This document shows, piece by piece, positions 41,699 to 53,600 of a stretch of DNA of 64,000 nt; positions within the stretch are counted from its first letter, which is position 1, and each line of letters begins with the position of its first letter. The translations under genes were made by a program, and so were the position numbers. The notes beneath the pieces are model-generated. The model did no database searches. It saw only the letters and a list, made by a program, of their open reading frames with translations, and was not told the origin of the DNA. Source of the DNA: Undaria pinnatifida (lineage: Eukaryota; Sar; Phaeophyceae; Laminariales; Alariaceae); NCBI GenBank assembly GCA_012845835.1, contig JABAKD010000010.1, positions 11,298,973-11,362,972 on the forward strand, written 5' to 3'.

Positions 41699-42396
41699 TC
41701 ACCCCGTGGTAGGTAGGGGTTTGCACTTTTTGAGCCAAAAAAAGGTATACCTTACCGGGTGAGCTCGTCAAGTGTAGAACTACTATCAGCTACGAAGCAT
41801 GATAATTTTACGAGTGTATTAGTTTTAGGACTATGTTAAGGAATTAGTGGGGTAATAGTCCGTTGGACCACTGCAAAAGGTTAACCAATAGCTTATCCAG
41901 ACTAAGCCTTGCAACCACTTTCAAAAGGTTAACCAATAGCTTACCCACAGAGTAAGCCTTGTAACACTCTTCCCCCCTGAAACGGCGGGATAGCAGTTCG
42001 GCCGGGTATACGGGGTGGACCTGTCAATATCCGAGCGGTTTCATTTCCTGGGGATACCGGGGAGAGTATTCTTCAAGTTCGACATGGAGAAAGTCTAAAA
42101 AAGTTTATTCAAGGTGGATGGTGGGATTCGAACCCACGACCCAAAAAAAACACGGTTTGTCGACGACGCCATTTTTGTCAAGGAATGAGTGGGGGTATTA
42201 ACTAGTCCGTTGCACCGCTTGCAAAATGTTAACCAATAGCTTACCCAAACTGAGCCCTCTTACAACAACTAGCAGCGCATAGAAATGTTGGTCGGGTTGC
42301 GCAGACAAACGTCATGTATAGGGGTGAGATACTATTAATATCCTCGTGTTAGGATCTTAGAAACTTCTAGTGCACCTCTAGCGTGGGATGACTCCA
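41699..42396. mobile_element. R7 TIR element split by a TRIM
   Basis: Left part begins agtcaccccgtggtaggtaggggtttgca and runs to ttttaggacta at 41833. Right part resumes actagcagcgcatagaaatg at 42268 and ends gcacctctagcgtgggatgactcc. The uninterrupted order is visible at 48.7 kb (ttttaggactactacgagcgcgc). Confidence 0.78.
41834..42267 (-). mobile_element. TRIM-like element, family T1, inserted in R7
   Basis: In reverse orientation: 5' LTR 42267-42176; primer site TGGCGTCGTCG at 42171-42161, 4 bases after the LTR; internal part with ggttcgaatcc (tRNA B-box match); 3' LTR 41966-41834 enlarged by a ~40 bp internal duplication. LTRs run TGTT...AACA. ACTA flanks both sides (41830-41833 and 42268-42271), a 4-bp target duplication. 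No protein frame. Confidence 0.82.
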
Positions 42397-44420
42397 TGCT
42401 GGCCCAAAGAGTGCTACCCCTATCAGTATCGAAAGCTCACTTCCCTTCCGCAGAAGCCCCCAAGCCCCGCGGCTGGCGGCATCGCCGGCTGCAGTGCTCT
42501 TGTAGAAGAGAGGGATATTCACACTGACCGAAGAGCCGGTACTGTGGTTTGCGGACTCTGTAGTCGCAGTCCTCCCGGCGCGTCCATGCCTGTGCCCATC
42601 CCGCGAATGGAAACCGCCGCCCATCCCCCCTATTCGCACGTGGCGCGTAATGTGCCGCTTTGCGAGTCACGCATCGAGGGCTGCGGGGGCTGAGCATACA
42701 GAAACAAAATCTTGGTGGGCATCCCAACCACCCCTTTTTTGGATTTTACAAGGCGAAAAATGTGTCGACAAAAGTGACGTGATTAGACTATAGAATCGGT
42801 CACACCAAGCAGCCCCGGGCTGCTGCGTGGGGTAGGCGGTGTACCCGAGCTACAACGCAAGGACATCCCCGACACGCATGCCGGATGGTACTAGTCGCAC
42901 TTCCACTAGACCGCTTATAAGACTGCACCTGACGTAGTGTCTACACAGCTGGGTTCCAACAGGAGCAACAAACAGGGGAAACGCCTCTTTATCGTTGTCA
43001 ATATTTACAACGTCGTCGATGATGGCAACTCGCCCGACGCCTGACATCCCCACCACCTTACATAGCCACCGTAGCGCTACCCGTTATTTAGCTTACATAG
43101 TAACTGCAAACGCGACACACTAAATCAGTCTTTGCAGGTATCTGTAGCCACGTGACTGAATAGGATAGTGGGTAATAAAGACCAGCACATCCCTGTTTCT
43201 TCATCTCCGCCCTCGTCGCTCGAGCTCCTTCGTCTGCTGGAGAAAAGGACATCGCCCTATTATTCCTGAGGTCCTCGCAGTCCTCAGCGTCTACGAACGT
43301 GTTGCTTCTGTTATCATGCTTCGCGCCAACTTGGTATTAATAGCGAGAGGAAGTCTTAGATAAAAGATAGATGGTCGTCGGTATCATTCGCCGTCAATGC
43401 GATCCCTGTCTTCTCGAACAAGCGTTTGTGGTCCAACAACAGCTGGTCCGTACCCACTTGTTGTGCGATAGCCTCACCAACCCGATGCATTACTAGCAAG
43501 ACGCCCGCGCGGTTGGATGCGAGCAGTTAGTTTCTGTTTCAGCCTCATGAGTCATCATTGTTCCACGTTGCTGTTGCTCTAGACTCGTAGACCTCTAGTC
43601 TAGTCTAGTCTAGTCAAATCATATATCGAGATTTTTTCCCACTCCCACTACAAGTACTAGTAGTCTATCCATCTCCAGGTCCATGCTTGGAAACCGCTGG
43701 CTCTCATGTTTTCACTCAGGGATAACCCGTGAGTGAGGTGGAGGACACGATGCCGCGCGTCCGTGCGTGTGGTGATTGGTTCTGCGTGCTGCGCGCTGCA
43801 CTTGTGCTTTGGAGGCTTGGTGTGCGGGATGCCAATCTTTTTGTATAAAAAATGTTTCAAATACGTCAGATGTGAGTTCAACTGGTCAAGTGGTCAATTT
43901 TAAAATTATAATAAATGGCTTCGAAAGATATTTTTTACCTTCACAGAGCACACGGTACAAGGGTAGATTCCCTTTCACACACGGTAACCAGATACCGCAT
44001 GCATTATTTTACTTAATCCAATCAAAATGCACTAATATTACTTTATGTGCTCTAATTGGCTAATTAGATGAGTCGGCGGGATAATTTCTCATCTCCTCAA
44101 GCCCCTCGGGCCTCGAACCTCGGCCTCGACCCTAGACCCTATGCTCCTCTCCGTGCCAGTGAGTGTCAGAGTCATACCTGGCGGTGGTAGGTCACAGTCC
44201 GCCTACCCTCAGGGCTGTGCTGTGAGTTGGTAACCTGATCTGATCTGGTGCATAAGCTGGTGAGCTCTATCAAGTGTCAACTTCTGCGCACTTCCCTCTT
44301 GAGATTCACACGGTGTGGTACGCATTGCCAATATAGGATTAAATATAAATACCGTTTGGTATTTAAATTAATATATAAATAGTTCCTATATTTAAGTCTA
44401 CAGTGGTGAGTTACAGTAGA

Positions 44421-44616
44421 ATGAGCCGCCAAGGCCGTGTGAAGATAGAGCTCGAGGCAGGCGACGATGCCTCGCTTGATGTCGACAAGCACGAGTCATC
44501 GATTCGAGTTGGAGGCATGCCGATGGTGACCTCGGCTATGAAAGTTTCAGCTGCTACCAGCGCCACCGTCGCTCTGTGTGCTTCTTCACCAAGACGGAGC
44601 AAGCGGAAGCTAGAAG
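44421..44616 (+). CDS. NTH: NTH exon 1 (tentative start)
   Basis: First ATG in the frame: MSRQGRVKIELEAGDDASL, then a Ser/Ala stretch and RRSKRKLE, donor GAAG|gtgtgt. It ends in phase 1, which the next exon needs. It could be internal, since tctacag and gttacag lie just upstream. The - strand frame over the same bases is a shadow. Confidence 0.65.
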
Positions 44617-47600
44617 GTGTGTCGTCCCTGCGGAGCCGGAATTGATATTTCATTTCTGCTCGTTGTTGCACTACTCTGCTACTACGTACCAGGTACAGGG
44701 TACTACTGCTGTATCATGGTATGCGGTACATGAGCAGTACGTAGCGGTAGGTCGATTCTACTGCTGCCACAGTTGTGCTCTGACAGAGTCTGCGTGTGAG
44801 GTAGCAAGAACGGTTGACAGCGCCCAGAGTGATCCTGAGCATGTGATTGCTCGTTGCATTCAGCAGTACCTGGTAGTATAAATAGACGTCCGTACGATTC
44901 TGCTCATACGCGGCACGAATATCATGTATAATCACAGCGAAGCGAGATGGCAAGAACGTTTGAAAGCGCGCAGACTGGCCCTGGACTCGTACTGCGCTGC
45001 AGTGTGTTTGTGCACTGCACTCAGCGAACCGTGCTTCGTTACAACGCGCTAACGGTCTAGTCTAACGATGTCCTCATCACACCGCGAGTGCTACATTCGT
45101 GGGCTCCTTGTGGCGATGAGAAAAGGTGGTGACGACTGCTGTTCTCAACACAAACCCTCGTTCCTCAGTGCGGCGAAGCTTATCAGCTGGTTTTTCGTGC
45201 AGGAGTGTTATTCATAAACCTAATACAACTGCAGCGCTCGTCAAAGCTATCTCAGTTGCTGCACGCAACGTCGAGGTTCCTCGTCCCCCCCCCGCAGCAT
45301 CTTCTGCTACCGGCAACACTCCTGGACATTTATGGCTTACGGCACTCTCTATCATGCATGCACCAAACACCGAACAACCACACAATGGCATTGCTTGCTT
45401 CTTTACCCCTCCCTCCCCCGCATTTTTTCTTGTGCAGCAATGGCTACCGCCGCATCTGCCACGGCCAGTACCGCCTCCGAGGCGATGGCGCCTATGAGCG
45501 CTCTCCAGTGCGCAAAACAGCCCAAGCTGGAAGGATATAAGATGTCGCGCGGTGTAGCAAACCCCAAGCCTTCTACCGTCGCCCGGCACCGAAAGACGGG
45601 CGGCGTCGCGGTCAAACAAGAAGCGACGGCGGCTGTCGTTCAAAAAGAAGCGACAGGGGCGGTGGTAAAAAAAGAAGCGGCGGCAGTAAGGCAAGGAACG
45701 ACGAGGGCGGTGGTTAAACAAGAAGCGAAAGCGGCGCAGGTAGACGGGCCGGTATGTTCTCGGGGAAGTCAAGATAACGCCTCAAAGGGAAACGTCGTGA
45801 AACGCGAGAGGAGGCGTGTGGGCGATGCCCGGGTCCAAGGGCCGAGCAGCCCGAAGACGATTAAACGGGAGAAGGTGGTCGTCAAAAAGAGCCCGAGAAA
45901 GGCGGACAGCAAGGTCAAGGTCAAGGCCGAACAAAAGGGCAGGGGTGGGGAAAATGCTGGTCGGAAGAAAATTTCGCCGCGTTTGGCAGAGAAGGCGGCG
46001 CTGATCATCAGCGTAATGGACGCCCTGTACCCCGACCCACCCATTCCGATCAACCACGTGGTGAGGGTGTCGAGGGGCGAGCGTCACGACGAGAGAGAGA
46101 GAGAGTCGTCTAATTGTCCCGCGAAAATAAATACGCGTACGGGATTTATTTTTGTATGCGCTCATATTATATGCGTGGCAGTTGTTTTCCTCTTTCAAAA
46201 GCTCGTCATGTCGTCAATTTGTTGGTGGACCTCCTTTATCGCTCGTGTTTTTCGTTTGTCGTGTGTTCGTCAGGGGCCATTTATTCATGCCCTACGGGTG
46301 GCGAGCTCTAGTTACAGCAGCATGAACAATGAAACTTGTGCTTTAGGACATTTCGGCTTCACGACTGGGTTCCAAGACAGGGCCAAAACCCTAGAGGAAA
46401 CCCTTGGAATCCCCGCGTGTCCTGAAAGACAAAAAAATCGTTGGGCGAGCTCGTCGTCGTGCGTTTTCTTATTTTCCCTTCCTTTCTTGCTTTTCGTTTT
46501 TCACTGTACCGAACGCAGGACAGCTTCACGCTGTTGTGCGGCGTACTCCTTTCTGCTCAAACCACGGACGGACAGGTGCGTGCGGCCTGTTCTTCATGGT
46601 GGCGTGCAACGTGGGGCTTTGGTTTTGCGGCGGGCTGTTTCGGTTTTGGTTTAGTCTCGCTCTGTTTTGTTTCGTTTTGTTTTGATTATTAATAGCAAAG
46701 CGTTTTCGTGGCGACGTGCAACATGGGGCTTTGCTTCGCGACGGGTTGTTTCGTTTTGGCTTAGTCTCGCTCTGTTTTTTTTTTTTTATTGTTTGTAAAG
46801 TGGCACGTAAAAAATGCTGCTTGCTCTCGACCGTTTGCGTAGGGGGGCGCCAGTCATCGGCTGCCGGCGCAGTTGATACATGTTGTGTCGGGACTATCCT
46901 AAGCACGAAATTGGTTGCCAAGGCTATCGGTCTTTCTCTCCGACGTGCGAGGACCATCGACGGCTGCTACGGTAGCTGCTGCCATCTCTCTGGCAATCAC
47001 ACCCCCAAGAACAAGTCGGCGCAGTAGTCAACCAATCGACCGAACAATGCCCTTAATCCATCGCAACGAACAACGGTCGGTCGACTCCCTTACTGCCGCC
47101 ACCGCGCCGACCCACCCCGAGACGCCCCGCCACGCCCCGTCTCGGCACTGCCGTCTGTTGCCACCACAGGTGAACGAGGTGACCAAGGAGCTTTTCAGGG
47201 TGGCACCAGACCCGCTGTCTTTGTCCAAGATGGATCAAGAAAACGTGCAGCGAATCATCAGGCATGCACAGACGATAAATAGAGCCACGTCATGTTCCGT
47301 CCACCCGCGCCGGTTGACGTCGATTTCGCGGTTGTCATAGCATAGCCGCCGGCTCGCAAAAACCACTCAATGGCTTCTTCTTTTTCATAGTTCTGCCACT
47401 GCTCATACGGCCTGCACGCGCGCACGTATGCAAGCATTTTCCCGTCGCGTCTAGGACGCTGCCCATACACGAGCGACCCCTAAAACGGGTAGACGTATGT
47501 TCGGAAGATGGGAAGCAAGTCGCGTCTCCCATTTTGACGGATTGCGAGAAAGCTCCGGCGGCGGCCCCTGTCGTCGGCGAAGTATGGCCGGTGTGCTCTG

Positions 47601-50600
47601 GTTCCCTCTTGTCGCTGGGTAAAATGTCGGTGTAGTTGTGTTTCCGATGTATTGTTCAAGCGTTAACTTTACGGTTTGTTGCCTTTGGTTCCGCCCTAAT
47701 CGATGATCGACGGTGTCGCTCGCTCGTCGGTTTCAGGTCCGTCGGCCTCGCCCCCACAAAGGCCAAACATTTGATCGCTCTGTCGCAGCAGCTGCTGGAG
47801 CGCTTCGATGGTCAGGTTCCGGACACGTTTGAGGGTCTACAAAGTCTGCCTGGCGTCGGTGAGCTGATATGAATACCCGCAGCCCTGATATAAATACCCG
47901 CAGCCCCGCTTCCGCCCCCCCCCCCCCTCTTCTCCCTTTCACGCGAAGTGCATCAGCGAGCGATTCGCTGCGTGTGCAGGTAAAAAAGCTTGTGGCTCGA
48001 AACACGCAGGTATTTGGACTCTTCCCCTCTCCCCCTCCCCTCTTATTCTCTGCTATTTCTGAAGTACTTGCACGGGTAGTGCATCAGCGAGCGATGCGGT
48101 ATGATACATGTGTGCCGGTTAGAAAGCTCGTGGCTCGAAACAAACAAACAAACACGGATTGTTTTTTTTTTCAAGTGGCCGAAGTATCACGCAGCTTGCA
48201 AATTTGAGTATCGATCACTCAATCAACTGGTCGAGCTCACAGCTGACGTATTTTAAATGGCTCAATAATATATATATATATATTGTAAATCTGTCCACGC
48301 CGTAACACAAACGAGCTGAGTTTATCATTTAGAAACGGTTCACATTATCGTGGTCTTTTCTACGTCGTCAAAACGCAGAAGCTGGTATGCTCTCGCTGAC
48401 AAAGTCGACTCCAGGGGTGAACACGCCGGCCTCCCCGCGAATCCCGAACGCCTTTTTTTTTGTATGTAGTCATAAGATGAGCACCTTTTGTTCTCAGTTA
48501 GCTCGTCAGGCGGCGCAGGCTAAACGGCACCCCGCCTTGAAAAACGCCCTCGAACCAGTGGAAGGGCTAGAGTGTTTGCTGTAGCGCCATCCCACAATCG
48601 GGGGTTGCACTTTTGGAGCCAAAAAAAGGTACACCTTCTGACCGGTTTAGCTCCTGTAAGTTTGGAACTATCCATTAGTATGATACCTTTTTACGAGTTT
48701 ATTTGTTTTAGGACTACTACGAGCGCGCAGAAATGTCGGTCAGGGTTGCGCGAACGAATGTCTTGGAAGGCATGTTTCGGGTGATGTTGATATTGACCCC
48801 CTCGCGTCAGCAGGAGCCCAGGAATTTTCTGACGCACTCCTATCGCGAGATGGCTCTGTATTGGCAAGTCGTGTTGCTTTTTTTTTTTTTTCTCTGGGTG
48901 TGTAAACCTGTTTCCTTTCTGGATGCTCGGTCGATCAGCGGGAAAGGGTGGATGGATGGATGGATGGTTATGGTTTTGGATGGACGTCAGATGGAGTGTC
49001 TTAAGCTACCTCTAAGGAGCATTGGAACGGCTGGAATGGACATTTTTTTTTGCCTCAGTTAAGACACACCCACCCTGGGTCTGTCTTTCGTCTGCGCCTT
49101 GTATTTTTGTTTTTTTTTTGTGTTCGCCTGCTGGGGATGTGCCGCTGCTGTGTGTAGGGCGGAAGACAGCGGCCGTGGTGATGGTGCAGGCTTTCGGGGT
49201 CCCCGCTTTTCCGGTGGACACGCACATCCACAGGCTCGCACTCCGGTGGGGGCTCACGAAGAACGATAAGAACACCAACAAGTGAGAGAACGGAGGATGG
49301 TGGTGGTGGTGATGATGGTGATGATGGTGGTGGTGGCGGTGCTAATCTTGGTATTGGTGGTATTGGTGAGTGGCGGTGATGATGGCGGTGGTGATGGGCG
49401 AAGGGGAGTAGTGGTGGATGGTGAATGGTGGCAGTGGTTGTGGTGGTGGTTGTGGTGGTGGTGGTGGTGGTGGTGGTGACTTTCCTTAGGAGTTGCAAGA
49501 GGCGCGCTTTTTATCGACGTCAATTGTTTCCTTTCCTTGTGGATTTTTGGTTTGAATAAGGCTCCTCTCACCACTGCTGTCATGTGCGCTGCCTTCATCA
49601 GTGTTGTTGTTGTTTGCTGGTGGTGGTGGTGGTGGTGGTGGTTGTGTTGCCGATTACCACTACCCAGGGTAAAGACAGAGCAAAAAGAGCTGTCGATCCC
49701 TGGGTGGCTATCTCACCTTCTTGGTTGAACCGTATAGGGATCAGCCAAAGAAGGCCGGCAAGTTCATAGTGTTGACTAAACCGGAGGGGCGAGGTTGACA
49801 CAAAGTCTGCGTTCTGCAGATGGACGAAAACTGGTACACAAACGAAAGTGTATGGAGCTTAAGCTTTTTTTACCCGGATCCCCAGGAGGATAAAAAAAAA
49901 AAAAAAAAAAAAACACGGGACTTTCCAGAGGAAACCCAACGACGAACAACCACGAAAGAGGAATTTACGCCAAGTAGCCGGTGGGACGAGTAAGAATGAT
50001 AGCTTTTGGGACGGGCGGTTCCACGCCACCCCCTTGCGATTCTAGGCAGGATGCAGCTCACCCTCCATGCAACTCGCCGAACACCTCGCGGCGCTTCGCG
50101 CTTGGTACAAGCAATGCCTTCCTGGTCGGTGCAAACCAGGCATGCTCCATTATGACATTACAGAGATGCGAGGATCTAGGTCATGCATGATAGGAGTACA
50201 CCCCCCTCCCCCCCCTCCCTTGCCGACCCCCACCCTCTCCGCCCGCCGCCCTCCGGCCGCGTTTTGTCCCGTCGACAGAGTGGAAGATGACCTTAAGTCG
50301 GCTTTTCCCAGAGATTCGTGGGCAAAGCTGCACCTGCAGTTCATTTACTTCGGTCGGGAGCACTGCCAGGCGAGAATTTTCTGCGCCTCGACCTTTGTCT
50401 TGTGCACCTGCTGGCTGTACTGTTCCGCCTAGTCTTTTTTCGACGCATGCCTTCCGCGGTAGGGGCGCACTGGCCCTTTTTTTTGCCTTCTGAGGCTCCT
50501 CACGTAACCCCTTTTGGGACCCAAAACCATTCGCTATACTATTTTCAAGTAGTTTTGTCCCCAAAAAATGGGTTTCCATCTGGAAAGGCGTTAGGGAACT

Positions 50601-53600
50601 CTATGCCTCACCCAAAAAACTGATTCAAACAAAAAAATTAAAGAACAAAAAAGTGAGCACTCCCCTATCGGCGAAAATTGCCATGGCCTTAGGTTAAAAA
50701 ACGAAAAAAAATGACATTTTCGATGATTGTGGGGGATTCAAGAGGCCGGCCCCTGGCGTGCTTCAGAAAAGAAGAGAAAAAAACAGGCCAATGAGTGTTT
50801 TCACCTTTATCGTATGTAGCACGCTTTTTATTTTTTTCTTGTACTTTATTTTATCGTTACCGTGGTCTCAGTTGTTTCTGTTGTTGCCACACCTTTCGCA
50901 AGCTAAGGTAGGAATTTACCTATACTTATTCTGATGCTCCTCTTCTGCTTTGTTTTTTTGTTTTTTTGTTCTTTTCCTTTTTTTTTCAATCATCGCTTTT
51001 ACTCTCCGGCTCAAAACTCGTGTTTTTTGTTTACTTACACCCTTCGGCGACCTCCTGGACAAAAGCCGTGGCCACGGGTCCCACAGGCTCCTTCCCTTCT
51101 CCCCCCCCCTGGGGCACTTGCCTTGGTTTTTATCGCGCATAGGGTTCATCAGCATTCTCCACTTTCCAGCTTTTATTATTTTATGCTCGTCGACTTTTCG
51201 TCGAGTCGTTGCCAGCTCTACGGTCTCGCGCTTACCGCTCGTCGTGTTTTTTGAAACGCAAGAAACAAGTCCCTGCAACAGGTACATACGAGCACGAGTA
51301 TGTACTCGGTGACACTTGGACCCGCGCGACCTTGGCGTTAGCAGAGACGAGATTCACCTGCTGACTCGTTCTACGGTACCCCCCCCCCCTTCCCCCCCCC
51401 GCCCCAACTTTTCTTTGACGAAATCGCCGGTTTTGACACCAGCCTCCGGCCGTATCTCCTAAGCATACGGTGACTCCTACCACCCCGACGTCATCGTGTG
51501 ATAGTCCTTTGCAAGCTAAAAAATATATGTCAAGAGATTTTTTTTCGTAGCGTCCTTCCTCGTGTCTAGCAGCCATGAAACGTTCGTTGAAGAAAACCGC
51601 CGTTTTTTTTTTGGGGGGGGCGGGGGGGTGTTATCGTAGAATCAGTCTGATGGTGGATGATGGATGATGGATGATGGATGATGGATGATGGATGATGGAT
51701 GATGGATGATGGATGATGGATGATGATGATGATTTCAAGCCCCTCAAGTTAGGAGCTCGGAAACTTCTTAGAATCTGCTGCATCCCCTAGCCCCTGGGGT
51801 GACTCTAGGACGGTCTGGTCGGTTAGTATGACAACCCCGTAAGGTACATCTGCATTCTTGTACATAGCATTGTTCTCCAGTTGTCACGGGGCGCTCTTAA
51901 TTTTTTCTCGGTCAAAAAAGGGCTGCAGCTGTTGGTACCCCGGTTTAAGAGCACCCCCCGTGCAACAAGCCGAAACAATGCGCTCTTGACTACGAAGCGC
52001 TCTTACCCGCAGTGGGAAATATGTAGCCTTTAGCGTGGCGGGACAAGCCGAGTTGGCCGCTCTTAACTCCCGAATGCTGTCAACTCGGGTGCTCTTAAAG
52101 CGGGGTAGCCACTGTAGCCCTAGATCGCAGCAAGCGCCCTCCTCCCCCCTTCTGTGCCCCTTGTCGCGTGGACTCTGACGATGGATGTCGTGCGCGATCC
52201 GTTCGGGAGACGCGTGTTGTTGCCATGATAGATGTACAGGGTCAGATGTAAAATCGCCACCCGAAAAACGGTGAAAAGTTGCTTGCGGCGGCCATCGCAC
52301 ACGTGCACGAAATGCATCAAACCAAGGCTACAGCAGTATGAGGGTCACTTTTGAGGGCCTCTTACTGCAATGGGACACGCCCGCTGCGGTAAAAAAGGTG
52401 TACCGTTTTTTTTCCTTGCCTTCTGAGGGTGACTGCGTGGGGAGTGCTCTGTCCCACACCCCCCAAAAAAACGGTGTTTGGTGAAAAAATGAATGTGGTG
52501 TACTCGATGAACAAGCCCATGGCGCCTAGCTCTACTACTGTAGGTATACACCGAAGCACATTGCCGGACAAACAAAATGGCATTTTTTTCCGACGAATTT
52601 GTGGTTAAGAATCGCCGTCATCCAGACACCGTTTTAGCCAAAAAGAGGTATACCTTATTCCTCTATCGAAGCACGCGTCATGGCTAGGTGTCACTGCGGG
52701 GCGAGTGCACCCCCCCCCCCCCGCTCCCGGGTTCCATGGCGGTCTTAAGATTCCGTCCCATTTTGTTTGGCGATGGTGAAACCGCTACGGAATGGTTGAC
52801 TCTGCGCCAAAACTTCCTTTGCGCGGTTCCGTGCCGTTTTTGTTTCAGCGATGATGAAACCGCTACGGAATGATGTTTGACTCTGCGCCAAAACTTCCTT
52901 TGCGCGGTTCCGTGCCATTTTTTTTTAGGGATGGTGAAAGTGCTATGGAGTGATGGTTAACTCTGCGCAAAAACTTCCCTTGAGATCCTAAGAGTCCATG
53001 CCGCTCTGTTTTGTCGATGTGAAACTGCCGTGGAATGGGTTAACTCTTGCGCCAAAACAATCACCAACCTGAAACGTGTCTGCAGTGGGGCGTCTTGCAT
53101 TGTTGTGGTTTTTTAAAACCATGGAACTAACGACTGATTCTACGATAACCCCCCCCAAAGACCAGCGTTTTTTTTCCCTTAACGAACGTTTCATGGCTGC
53201 TCGACACAAGGAATTATGCTACAATGAAAAACACATGTCATGTTCCTGTATTTCCTCGGTTGCAAAGGACTATCGAACGATGGCATCAAGGTGGCAAGAG
53301 ATGCCTTATTTTCAGGAGATACATACGGCGGGGAGCTGGTTTCAAAACCGGCGGTTTTCGGTAAAAGGAAAGTTGGGGGGGGGGGGGGGGCGGGGCTACC
53401 GCAGAACGACTCTAACCCCATAAACCTTAACCTTAACCCATACGAAGTGCCGGTCGAAATGACCCCTGGTGACATCGCTGGGGTGCAATGGCTGGAAATG
53501 TCTCTAGACCAAAGCTACGGTAGAGGAGTGCGTCCCTTTTTTTAGGGATCTTTTTTTTCTTTTGCGGTGGCGTAGGGTCACTCGCTCGGGCGAGTGGCCC

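Larger units (their letters stand above)
39581..44420. other. Intergenic region between divergently transcribed genes
   Basis: Apart from the R7/TRIM nest and the microsatellite, no gene is clear. A possible - strand exon at about 42430-42495 (donor gtgagc, acceptor ctacaag) and an overlapping + frame (42388-42693) conflict, and neither is supported. A tagtc run lies at 43597-43617. The AT-rich block 44330-44400 just before the NTH start could be promoter or leader. Confidence 0.55.

Noticed and set aside
42110-42175. tRNA gene (ggttcgaatcc T-arm)
   Set aside because: Only the T-arm is good; no pairing acceptor stem, and the sequence is the internal part of a TRIM-like element.
42388-42693. 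101-codon + frame (KPPSPAAGGIAGCSAL)
   Set aside because: Overlaps a possible - strand exon with a good donor; neither has a partner or family match.
45332-46654. 440-codon + frame as a single gene
   Set aside because: Only 45438-46060 is coding; after CACGTG|gtgagg the frame runs into intron, and the glycosylase core continues in a separate exon at 46519.
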